Source of the DNA: an uncultured Spirochaetaceae bacterium | GTDB taxonomy: Bacteria > Spirochaetota > Spirochaetia > Sphaerochaetales > Sphaerochaetaceae | Reading direction: 5' to 3' | Assembly: GCA_944389085.1 (NCBI GenBank) | Contig: CALXLB010000096.1 | Location: 1-38,641, forward strand | Length of the DNA: 38,641 nt | Shown: in pieces, positions 16,362 to 23,361 of the stretch | Layout of the letters: each line of letters begins with the position of its first letter | Numbering within the stretch: position 1 is the first letter of the stretch | Program-made: the position numbers and the translations under genes | The notes under the pieces: generated by a model | Databases searched by the model: none | What the model saw: the letters and a program-made list of their open reading frames with translations, nothing else | Told to the model about the DNA's origin: nothing

Positions 16362-17660
16362 TCAGCGGCCTGCCAGAAGCGCAGCTGCCTGCTGATTGAA
16401 TGCGATTCCACCTTCCTCTATCGAGACACGGCCGAACATCATATCCTCAACAGTCCTTCTATAGAGATCGAGAATCTCATTGTATGCTGCCGGATAGATA
16501 TTATCGAACGGGACAGAGACTGCAGCAGTCTCTCCAACATATCTGGAGGAATCCGCCGCGACTTCATCAAGCTGAGGCTCGAGTACAGCCCTGACTCCTG
16601 CGCTTGCCGGAACGCCACGTTCCATCATCATGATTTCATTAGCTTCAGGATCATTGAGGAAGAAGTCGATGAAACGGGCAACAGCTTCAGGATGTTCTGT
16701 AGTTTTTGCAACACTGAGGAACATCGTAGGACCGATGAAAGTACCTGGCTGAGGTTCGCCTTCCATGTGCGGGAATGGCATCAGAGCTACAGGTGAACCC
16801 TTTGCATTGGCAATAGCTACAGCCTGGTTGCTGTTTATACAGCCAAGCATACCTGCGGTTCCAAGCGCAAGACCGCACTGCTCGAATGAGATGATTGAAT
16901 CAATCGCCTGGTCATAAGGCATCACATAACCTTTGTCCATCATCTCCTGCTGCTTCGTGAAATACTCAACCCAGAGATCGGTGCCATCATATGCAAGGCC
17001 ATCACGTGTCTCGTTGAACAGGCCGATATAACCATGCTGGCGCAGATACATCACATAGCCTTCGATCATCGATGCCGGATAGCATGAATCTCCATAGAGA
17101 CCTGTCTTCTCCTTTACAAGGCGGAGTGCCTCATGATAGTCATCCCATGTCCAGTCGCTTGTCGGTACAGGGATTCCTGCCTCTTCGAAAAGAATAGGAT
17201 CATAAAGCATGCCGAATGCGGAATTGCCCATTGTCAGACCATATGTTCCACCTTCTACTACGCCAAGTGTCTTGAAGACATCATCCCAGTCACTGAGGTC
17301 AATCGCGCCGCTATCAATATATGGCTGCAGATCCAGAAGCTGTCCATTCTGTGCATGCATCAGGATGTATGCCGTGGAATTCTGGAACACGTCAGGAGCA
17401 TCTCCGGCTGTCATCATCGTCAGGATCTTGTCAAAATGATTCTCAAAACTGCCATATTCATACTCCACGATGATATCCGGATTCTCCTCCATGAAAAGTT
17501 CAATCACCTTGATTGTCGTATCGTGCCTTGTCTGTGATCCCCACCACATGAATCTGATGGTAACCGGCTCATCGGGGTTCTCTGCTTCTACTGAGCCGCC
17601 AGCAGATAAAGCCATCAGGGAAAGCGTTGCTACCAATAGGATCAACATCCATTTCTTCAT
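16362..17660 (-). CDS. Extracellular solute-binding protein for sugars (family 1)
   Basis: 432 residues. An N-terminal signal sequence (1-20) ends in LMALSAGGSVEA. There is no lipobox Cys, so it should be a soluble periplasmic protein or cleaved by signal peptidase I. The mature part begins VTIRFMWWGSQTRHDTTIKV, the standard opening of family 1 sugar-binding proteins, and contains TMMTAGDAPDVFQ and the EAVARFIDFFLNDPEA hinge region. It delivers substrate to the two permeases. A GGAGGTAAGG SD precedes the ATG. A 43-base gap separates it from the amidohydrolase gene, the largest gap inside the operon. No hairpin is obvious there. Confidence 0.93.
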   Translation of the reverse strand: MKKWMLILLVATLSLMALSAGGSVEAENPDEPVTIRFMWWGSQTRHDTTIKVIELFMEENPDIIVEYEYGSFENHFDKILTMMTAGDAPDVFQNSTAYILMHAQNGQLLDLQPYIDSGAIDLSDWDDVFKTLGVVEGGTYGLTMGNSAFGMLYDPILFEEAGIPVPTSDWTWDDYHEALRLVKEKTGLYGDSCYPASMIEGYVMYLRQHGYIGLFNETRDGLAYDGTDLWVEYFTKQQEMMDKGYVMPYDQAIDSIISFEQCGLALGTAGMLGCINSNQAVAIANAKGSPVALMPFPHMEGEPQPGTFIGPTMFLSVAKTTEHPEAVARFIDFFLNDPEANEIMMMERGVPASAGVRAVLEPQLDEVAADSSRYVGETAAVSVPFDNIYPAAYNEILDLYRRTVEDMMFGRVSIEEGGIAFNQQAAALLAGR

Positions 17661-17703
17661 AACCTTACCTCCGTTTTTTCCTTGATACGGTTCGACTTCT
17701 AAC

Positions 17704-18582
17704 TCATCCGTTCAGCAATCTGATTGCATTACCTCCTAGAATCTTTTCAACTGCATTTTCCGGAAGATTTAGATCCAATATGAATTTCAGAAGCTCGTTT
17801 CCGAACTTATCCCTAGCGAAAAGGCATCTGTCCTGGAATTCCATCAGGAACTCCCTGGCAAAGCCCGGATCCCGCCTCATTGCATTGAGTCCGCTGTTAG
17901 CAGAAAGGTCACAATAAAGGTTTGTGTATTTTCTCATCAGGAATGGAACCTTCCCTCCCTCGATGACTTTCCCTGTTGGATACGACTCTCCATCCTTCGC
18001 CCCTTCAAGGGAGATTCCTGCCCAGAAGCCCTGTGCATGTCCAATGAAAATCGTTTCAGGACACTTTTCCAGAAGCCTCTCAAGAGCCTCAATGCCTCCG
18101 CCATACCAATAATCTCTTCTTGGATACTTCGTGCCTGTCGGTCCTGGATTCTCTATATGGAGAATGACAGGAAGACCTCTGGAACCGCAGAAGCGGAAAA
18201 CGGAGACGCAATCAGGGCTGTCATACACCGTCCTGATCTTGACTTCACCGAATATCCTGATTCCATAGAGTGCCATCGCGGCCTCAAGATTATCGATGCA
18301 TTCCGGTAAGCGCGGGTCTGGCGCGTATCCAAGGATGAATCTGTCAGGATACTTATCCTTGAATGCGAGACAGCGAGAGAAATCTATGGGACCCGATCCC
18401 ATTCTGTACGGACGCTCGCTGAGCACATTGAACTGACTTGGATCGACTTCATCAGCAGGGGCCTCCCAGCTGAGAAGCCAGCATTTACTGATTCCATTCG
18501 TATCCATCTCCCTTACGAAGGAGTCCGCATTCATCCCATACCAGTCAGGATGATTATGAGCATCGATTACACAAGGTCGCAT
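17704..18582 (-). CDS. TIM-barrel amidohydrolase (amidohydrolase family 2)
   Basis: 292 residues. It starts with the metal-binding HxH motif of the superfamily (VIDAHNHPDW, residues 6-14) and has HIENPGPTG (an internal metal His), FIGHAQGFW, a YCDLSANSG strand and DRCLFARDKFGNE near the end, the form of amidohydrolase_2 (2-pyrone-dicarboxylate/uronate-type hydrolase) proteins. The substrate is unknown; hydrolysis or decarboxylation of a sugar-derived ring is possible. The final GGNAIRLL is the family's usual C-terminal helix. It overlaps lacI by 16 bases and is translationally coupled. Many polysaccharide operons carry such a gene without a defined role. Confidence 0.8.
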   Translation of the reverse strand: MRPCVIDAHNHPDWYGMNADSFVREMDTNGISKCWLLSWEAPADEVDPSQFNVLSERPYRMGSGPIDFSRCLAFKDKYPDRFILGYAPDPRLPECIDNLEAAMALYGIRIFGEVKIRTVYDSPDCVSVFRFCGSRGLPVILHIENPGPTGTKYPRRDYWYGGGIEALERLLEKCPETIFIGHAQGFWAGISLEGAKDGESYPTGKVIEGGKVPFLMRKYTNLYCDLSANSGLNAMRRDPGFAREFLMEFQDRCLFARDKFGNELLKFILDLNLPENAVEKILGGNAIRLLNG

Positions 18583-19595
18583 ACTGAATCCCTCTCCACC
18601 AGTGAAGGAGGCATCCTCACTGTCCCTACTTCTTCTTCAACACCTTCAAGACTGTCTATCAGAACTTTTGCAGCCGCGCTTCCCATCTCATAAGACGGCT
18701 GCTTAACAGTTGTGAGTGCAGGATTCGACATCGCTGCAAATGAGATATCATCAAGACCCACAACCGAAATATCAGAAGGCACGGCAATCCCTCTCTTACT
18801 GAATGCATTCATTGCCCCGATTGCAATAAGATCGTTTATGGCAACAACCGCTGTAGCGTTTCTGTCCTTCAGAAAACTGTCAACAAGACGCTCGCCAGCC
18901 TGGAATTCACTCAAAACCTCCACGCCTTCATTCTCTGCAGGGCTCTGATACAGATATCCTTCCGCCTCTCCAAGGCCCGCCATAAATCCTTCGTAGCGGC
19001 TCCTCCGGCTCTGACGATCGAACGGCAGGGAGAAGAAGGCAATTCTTCTGTGCCCACGTGAGGTCAGATATTCAGAAGCCATTCTGCCGGCCTCAAAGAA
19101 GTCATACGTGATGCATGGCAGATTCTCATCTGCGACAGGCTGGTCAAAATAAACTGTACTGATACCAGCCCGGCTTACTCGCTGGATCACATCATCGCCA
19201 TATTCAATCTTCGAAAGAAGAATCCCGTCCATCCTCATACGGATAAGGAACTCCACATTCGCGAGCTCTTTTTCTGGGTTGTTATCAGAACTGCAGAAGA
19301 CAGGAGTATAGCCTCTGGCATTGCACTCACGCTCGATTCCATTGACAGCCTCTGCATAATATGGATTCAGAAGGGATGGGACAACGACACCGATTTCATG
19401 GCTCTTACCAGTCTTCAGAGCTTTACCGAGCATATTCGGCGTATATCCCAGATCCTTTGCAGCTTTAAGGATCCTAGCTTTCATATCCGGGCTTACCGGA
19501 TAGCCTGTGTTGTTGAGGACCCTGGAAGCAGTTGCTATCGATGTGTTTGCCATCAGCGAGACATCCCTGATGGTTATCCTATTCCCTTTCTTCAT
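18567..19595 (-). CDS. LacI/GalR-family transcription regulator
   Basis: 342 residues. N-terminal helix-turn-helix and hinge: ITIRDVSLMANTSIATASRVLNNTG, followed by a periplasmic-binding-type effector domain (GVVVPSLLNPYYAEAVNGIE, ILLSKIE, RRIAFFS, VAINDLIAIGAMNAF, SVVGLDDISFA, TTVKQP). It would bind the two palindromes ahead of the GH20 gene and repress the operon, including itself, until a sugar or sugar phosphate arrives. The gene overlaps GH20 upstream and the amidohydrolase gene downstream, so it is made with the enzymes it controls. Confidence 0.95.
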   Translation of the reverse strand: MKKGNRITIRDVSLMANTSIATASRVLNNTGYPVSPDMKARILKAAKDLGYTPNMLGKALKTGKSHEIGVVVPSLLNPYYAEAVNGIERECNARGYTPVFCSSDNNPEKELANVEFLIRMRMDGILLSKIEYGDDVIQRVSRAGISTVYFDQPVADENLPCITYDFFEAGRMASEYLTSRGHRRIAFFSLPFDRQSRRSRYEGFMAGLGEAEGYLYQSPAENEGVEVLSEFQAGERLVDSFLKDRNATAVVAINDLIAIGAMNAFSKRGIAVPSDISVVGLDDISFAAMSNPALTTVKQPSYEMGSAAAKVLIDSLEGVEEEVGTVRMPPSLVERDSVCDLV

Positions 19596-21348
19596 CAGCC
19601 TTCAGGATCTCCTCTGCCTTCTGTATCAGCAGTTCCTCCACGAAATATCTGGATCGCATGAACTGCTCGACAGCATACCCATCCAGATAATATGACAGTT
19701 CCTCTGCCAGGAGAGGCTTCACCTCCGCTAATGTTCTCTTCACCGCTTCAAATTTGTTCCTCAGCGATCCGATCTCATCTGATGAGCCGAAGAATTCGCT
19801 TCTGTACAGAACCACAGTCAATGGGAAATATCTTCTTGTCGGGAGCTCGAACTGGCGAAGGAGAGCAATCAGATGGGCAATCCTGCCATTGTGCTCAAGA
19901 TGACCATCAAGAGAAGCCAGAATCTGGTAGAAATCTTCATTGCGCCAGCCTTCCTGCAGCAGAGCCTCTCCCCCGCCATATCCATGGAAGAAGAGAAGAT
20001 AGCGTGAAAGAAATGATTCGGAGTGCGCTGCGGTATTCCAGCATCGTTCAGCTGCATAATGGATTGTGAAGAAGCTGGACTCATATACCCCATATGGTTT
20101 AGCCAGAGCGAAGCACGCTGCCCAGTTGGTGTTTATCACACCTTCGATATGAAACTGGGAAACACACTGGCTCCAGTATTCTATGTTCCTGAGCCTTTCC
20201 TTCAATACCGGATAGTCCTGCCTGTCATCCTCATCCCATGCGCGCACAGATGGACATGCCCAGTATCTTATGCCAAGAGCCTCAAGCTTCTCTGTGAAAT
20301 CCCGGACCCGTTTCACCAGATTATTCCCATTGTAAATCCAGATGCATATGATGGCTCTCTTATCAAGAAGTGAGAGATCCTCCACTGAAGCATCCTCAAG
20401 CATGTCATGCCAGAAAAGAGGAATCTTTCCGCAGCGACAAACCTCATCGATGATCTTGTTCACGTATTCAATAAATATTGCATTGCGGCTACGGCCGTCT
20501 TTCATGCATTCCTCAGACTGTCCGAGACTCCACACCTCGTCGCAGCCAATATGCAGGAACCTTGCCTCCGGATGACGACTCGCCATTGCAGTCACAAGCT
20601 CTTTGGAGACTTCAATAGAGCCTTCGCGAAGCGGACACATCTCCCCGACGGCCTCCTCCGTCTCCCGCAGGTGGCTGTACCGCTCATCCTTGAGGATGTA
20701 TTCAAGATGACCAAAAGACTGCTGAAGAGGAATAATCTCTATAAAATATTGCCAACATCTGTCTTTAAGGGCTCGAAGCATTTCATCCGTTATCGAGAAA
20801 TGTTCATTACGGACATTGAACGGCTCTCCGATGGGCAGCTTGTCCTCATACTCGATGACAACACCATTCAGCTTAGCCTGTGAAATTATCTCGATATTGC
20901 TGAGAATATGGTCAAAAGGAGGATGAATTGAACGCAAATCAAGATAGTCGCAACGGATTAGAGTATCCGAGAAATCCCTGATTTCCACCTCAGGAAGACG
21001 CTCTAAGGAATAGCATTCCACCAGCTTTGAGAGCGTTATAGCTGCATAGAATAACCCGCGAGCAGTAGTGGCGAACGCCGCTATCCCCTCTTTGGATATC
21101 TTCAGGTAATACGAGTCGTTGCCATCAACAATGACAGGAGATACATCATACCCAGCAGAATGGAATTCCCAGAGTCCGGCATCCATCACAGCACTTGTAT
21201 AGCTGATTCCTATCCTCCCGAGATGAAAGCCAAGTCTAGGGTCTTCTTCAGGGATACTGAGCACAAAACTGCCAAACAGAGTTCTTGCATCAATTCGTTC
21301 ACCATTGCATATTGCTTCTTTCGGAGCAGGAATTATAGGCAGACGCAA
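19579..21348 (-). CDS. Cytoplasmic GH20 beta-N-acetylhexosaminidase-like glycosidase
   Basis: 589 residues. GH20 glycosidases remove terminal beta-linked GlcNAc or GalNAc through substrate-assisted catalysis. An N-terminal alpha/beta domain with YYLKISKEGIA and TARGLFYAAITLSKLV is followed by the catalytic barrel with RCDYLDLRS, FGHLEYILKDERYSHLRE and the key HIGCDEVW (266-273), whose Asp270-Glu271 pair fits the GH20 catalytic pair. No signal peptide is seen, so it acts on imported di- or oligosaccharides. The start codon is TTG, supported by GGAGGT six bases upstream. It is the first gene of the operon, directly behind the operators. Confidence 0.85.
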   Translation of the reverse strand: MRLPIIPAPKEAICNGERIDARTLFGSFVLSIPEEDPRLGFHLGRIGISYTSAVMDAGLWEFHSAGYDVSPVIVDGNDSYYLKISKEGIAAFATTARGLFYAAITLSKLVECYSLERLPEVEIRDFSDTLIRCDYLDLRSIHPPFDHILSNIEIISQAKLNGVVIEYEDKLPIGEPFNVRNEHFSITDEMLRALKDRCWQYFIEIIPLQQSFGHLEYILKDERYSHLRETEEAVGEMCPLREGSIEVSKELVTAMASRHPEARFLHIGCDEVWSLGQSEECMKDGRSRNAIFIEYVNKIIDEVCRCGKIPLFWHDMLEDASVEDLSLLDKRAIICIWIYNGNNLVKRVRDFTEKLEALGIRYWACPSVRAWDEDDRQDYPVLKERLRNIEYWSQCVSQFHIEGVINTNWAACFALAKPYGVYESSFFTIHYAAERCWNTAAHSESFLSRYLLFFHGYGGGEALLQEGWRNEDFYQILASLDGHLEHNGRIAHLIALLRQFELPTRRYFPLTVVLYRSEFFGSSDEIGSLRNKFEAVKRTLAEVKPLLAEELSYYLDGYAVEQFMRSRYFVEELLIQKAEEILKADEERE

Positions 21349-21361
21349 CTCAGCACCTCCT

Positions 21362-21377
21362 TAGTAAACGTTTTCTA
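21362..21377. promoter_or_regulatory. LacI-type operator O2 (imperfect palindrome)
   Basis: TAGTAAACGTTTTCTA: 16 bp, palindromic except for one base pair. It lies in the leader 14 bases before the TTG start, 41 bp (centre to centre) from the perfect operator. Spacing of about four helical turns allows looping. Confidence 0.7.
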
Positions 21378-21401
21378 CTGGCAATAAAAAGAAAAAAACA
21401 A

Positions 21402-21419
21402 ATAGAAAACGTTTTCTAT
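21402..21419. promoter_or_regulatory. LacI-type operator O1 (perfect palindrome)
   Basis: ATAGAAAACGTTTTCTAT: perfect 18-bp palindrome with the central CG typical of LacI-family sites. It starts 8 bases downstream of the -10 box, so a bound repressor would cover the TSS. The LacI gene of the operon is the natural ligand (inference). Confidence 0.8.
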
Positions 21420-21426
21420 CGTTTAA

Positions 21427-21455
21427 ATTTTAAAACTGCTTATCTGAGCTGTCAA
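21427..21455 (-). promoter_or_regulatory. Strong sigma-70 promoter of the amino-sugar operon
   Basis: TTGACA, a 17-base spacer and TAAAAT on the minus strand: a full -35 and 5 of 6 for the -10. It drives the GH20-to-SIS operon. It sits inside the presumed insertion, so the island carries its own promoter and regulator. Confidence 0.8.
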
Positions 21456-21687
21456 GAAAAATACTTAATGCCATGCCAAATATCAGGAGTCATGGCAGCA
21501 TGCCTTCAATGCTGACAAGGTCTAGTTTCCTAGGTAGAAAGAGAAGTTGAAACAGGATGACAATACTGGAAGAAAATAGATTTCATCCTGATTCTGGACC
21601 TGGCTTTCACTCTGAGGGAAAGCCTGCATCTGTATGAATTGACAAAGAACAGCAAAGCGGAAAGCATCTGAGAGAAAAATGGATCGC
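21456..21687. other. Non-coding stretch at the island's upstream edge, with three small hairpins
   Basis: No supported gene. Inverted repeats are TGCCATG/CATGGCA (21471-21497), CAGGATGA/TCATCCTG (21553-21590) and GGCTTTC/GAAAGCC (21602-21624). The sequence may be a remnant of whatever brought in the island, but no transposase or integrase motif is readable on either strand. It ends at repeat copy B. Confidence 0.4.
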
Positions 21688-21746
21688 GAAATACTTCCGT
21701 CAATAAAACCGGAGATAATCGAACTTCTTTCCAAGAAACGAAAAAC
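21688..21746 (-). repeat. 3' end of the dprA-like gene, direct repeat copy B
   Basis: The partner of copy A. It covers the last 15 codons of the dprA-like gene plus 12 bases beyond its stop. The similarity ends abruptly past GAAAT on the island side and fades gradually inside the gene, as expected if copy A is a fragment of this gene. Confidence 0.85.
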
Positions 21747-22404
21747 GCCCGTCCTCTGCAGGATACACTATGCATCCGGAACTGCTGAAAGCACCGGAGT
21801 ATGAATCCGCTACCCTGCAGCCTTCAAGTGCAAGCCTCCGACCGACATGCGTAGTAAGAGAAGAACGTGTGATAGCCAGTTCTTTGCCATCGTCCAGCAT
21901 CGAGAGAACCTCCTTCCAGCCATATCCGAGTACGGAGACAAAAGCGTGGGAAGAGAGAAAAGCTGAGAGAGACCAGGCAGCTCTTGCATCTCTTTTCTCC
22001 GTTCCTGCACTGATTATGCTGCCTCCTGTAAGAAGAATCCTTCTTGCCCGTTCCGGATATGCATTGATATAAGTACTGAGAGATACCGCGGTGACAACAT
22101 GCAGTCTTCCTTCCCCATCCTCAACCCCGCGGAGTACAGAAAGCTGCCCGGCGGCATTGGCTTCACTGATTATCTCAACGCCTGATAGCGATGCTTCCAG
22201 AGCGGAGACGTACATCTCCTCTCCTATCTTGTCCGAGTATCCGCAGGAAGCAAGAAGAAGCGCATCGGAAGATGGCAGTGTGCCTCTGTAGAGTACTGGA
22301 TGACATGAGATCACTGCCATCATGGCACCATCATCCAGTTCAGCAGAAACCTCTTTCCGGGTATTCAAATCAAATAAGGATATAAAGTATTTTCTGTCCA
22401 TCAC
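21700..22404 (-). CDS. Degenerate DprA/Smf-like Rossmann-fold protein
   Basis: 234 residues (DprA is usually 280-380). The pattern follows DprA: HPVLYRGTLPSSDALLLASCGYSDKIGEEM (for LYvrGdl...vaiVGsR..s.yG), then a VEIISEANAAGQLSVLRG segment where SGlAxGID is expected, YINAYPERARRILLTGGSIISAG (for lYPpeN..L...i...G.liSE) and a final strand-rich part. Hallmark residues (GSR, SGxAxGID) are missing, so DNA loading of RecA during transformation is doubtful. The start is GTG at 22404 or ATG at 22401; both lie in a hairpin that could hide them from ribosomes. It follows xerD-like and, before the island, probably preceded xerC. A wholly different Rossmann protein cannot be ruled out. Confidence 0.5.
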   Translation of the reverse strand: MMDRKYFISLFDLNTRKEVSAELDDGAMMAVISCHPVLYRGTLPSSDALLLASCGYSDKIGEEMYVSALEASLSGVEIISEANAAGQLSVLRGVEDGEGRLHVVTAVSLSTYINAYPERARRILLTGGSIISAGTEKRDARAAWSLSAFLSSHAFVSVLGYGWKEVLSMLDDGKELAITRSSLTTHVGRRLALEGCRVADSYSGAFSSSGCIVYPAEDGRFSFLGKKFDYLRFY

Positions 22405-22428
22405 TCTTTAATACGCAATAAGTGATGG
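22398..22428 (-). promoter_or_regulatory. Hairpin enclosing the start of the dprA-like gene
   Basis: CCATCACT (22398-22405) and AGTGATGG (22421-22428) form a perfect 8-bp stem with a 15-base loop. In the minus-strand mRNA the start codon is inside the stem and the weak SD is at its edge. This could lower or control translation. A plus-strand terminator (TTTTT follows) is less likely as no plus-strand gene is nearby. Confidence 0.5.
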
Positions 22429-22434
22429 TTTTTG

Positions 22435-23361
22435 TCAGCTTTCATCATCAGAAAGCGGGGAATATTTATCGAAGAAAGACAAAAGAGAGGATGTATCGAG
22501 ATGGGTGTATATCTGCGTTGTACGTACATCGCTGTGACCAAGCATCTCCTGAACAGAACGTATATCAGCACCATTTTCTATCATATGCGATGCAAAGGAA
22601 TGGCGGAGGGTATGAATCGTTGCGTCAATGCCAAGAGTCTCCACAGTTTCATGAAAGCGCTTATGGGCAGCCTGTCTCGTCATCCTGCCTCCTCGCCTGT
22701 TGAGGAATAATGCAGTCTCTCTGGGATTCTTCAGGAGCTTCGGTCTTACTGAAAGAAGATAAACATCCAGCGCATTCCTGGCAGCTTCACCGATGAAGAC
22801 TATGCGTTCTTTATCACGCTTGCCTATGACCGAGATACTAGCCTCATCAGTCCTGTACGATGAGACATCAAGCGCAACAGCCTCGGAGATTCTCATTCCA
22901 GAGGAATAGATAAGTTCAAAAAGCGTGTAATCACGCAGCGAAAGCGGATCATCCTTGGGAAATGCAGAGAGAAGCGTATCGACCTCCTCTGGAGAGATGA
23001 CACGCGGCAGATGTTCCCGTTCCTTAGGCTTCTCAACAAGCTGGGCAGGGTTCCTGCCATCCTCCCCTGATGAGAAGATGATGAAACGGTAGAAGGCCCT
23101 CAGCGATGAAAGCACTCTTCCCTCAGTTCTCTCCCCAGTCCCTTCTTCCCTTCTTTTAACCAGATATGCCTCGATATCCTCAACACCTGTCTCTGAAAGA
23201 TCCTTTCCGAGTTTTTTCAGGAAAACAAGATAACGCTCAGCCTCAGAAGAATAGACCTCTCTGGTCTTATCAGAGAGGCGTCGCTGATAAACTATATACC
23301 GCGAGAATGAAAGAACAAGCTCACGGTCAGATGGAGAGAGATCAGGACTTGTCATCATCAC
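22435..23361 (-). CDS. xerD: Tyrosine recombinase, XerD-like
   Basis: 308 residues. Same architecture as XerC: a core-binding N-terminal domain, then Arg in SSGMRISEAVAL, Lys in GKRDKERIVF, HTLRHSFASH and GHSDVRTTQIYTHLD with the nucleophile Tyr. The C-terminal tail SLLSFFDKYSPL differs from XerC. It would be the second partner at dif, or a separate recombinase. It starts inside the 3' end of ftsZ (20-base overlap), so it is co-transcribed with the division genes. A second Xer gene (xerC) lies 11 kb away, on the other side of the island. Confidence 0.8.
   Translation of the reverse strand: MMMTSPDLSPSDRELVLSFSRYIVYQRRLSDKTREVYSSEAERYLVFLKKLGKDLSETGVEDIEAYLVKRREEGTGERTEGRVLSSLRAFYRFIIFSSGEDGRNPAQLVEKPKEREHLPRVISPEEVDTLLSAFPKDDPLSLRDYTLFELIYSSGMRISEAVALDVSSYRTDEASISVIGKRDKERIVFIGEAARNALDVYLLSVRPKLLKNPRETALFLNRRGGRMTRQAAHKRFHETVETLGIDATIHTLRHSFASHMIENGADIRSVQEMLGHSDVRTTQIYTHLDTSSLLSFFDKYSPLSDDES

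Noticed and set aside
22398..22433. A plus-strand terminator formed by CCATCACT/AGTGATGG and TTTTT
   Set aside because: No plus-strand gene exists nearby; the hairpin more likely affects the start of the dprA-like gene.
10853..23361. The island as an integrative element driven by the two flanking Xer genes
   Set aside because: Both Xer genes look like housekeeping XerC/XerD, lie outside the repeats and belong to core operons. Their part in the insertion is speculation.
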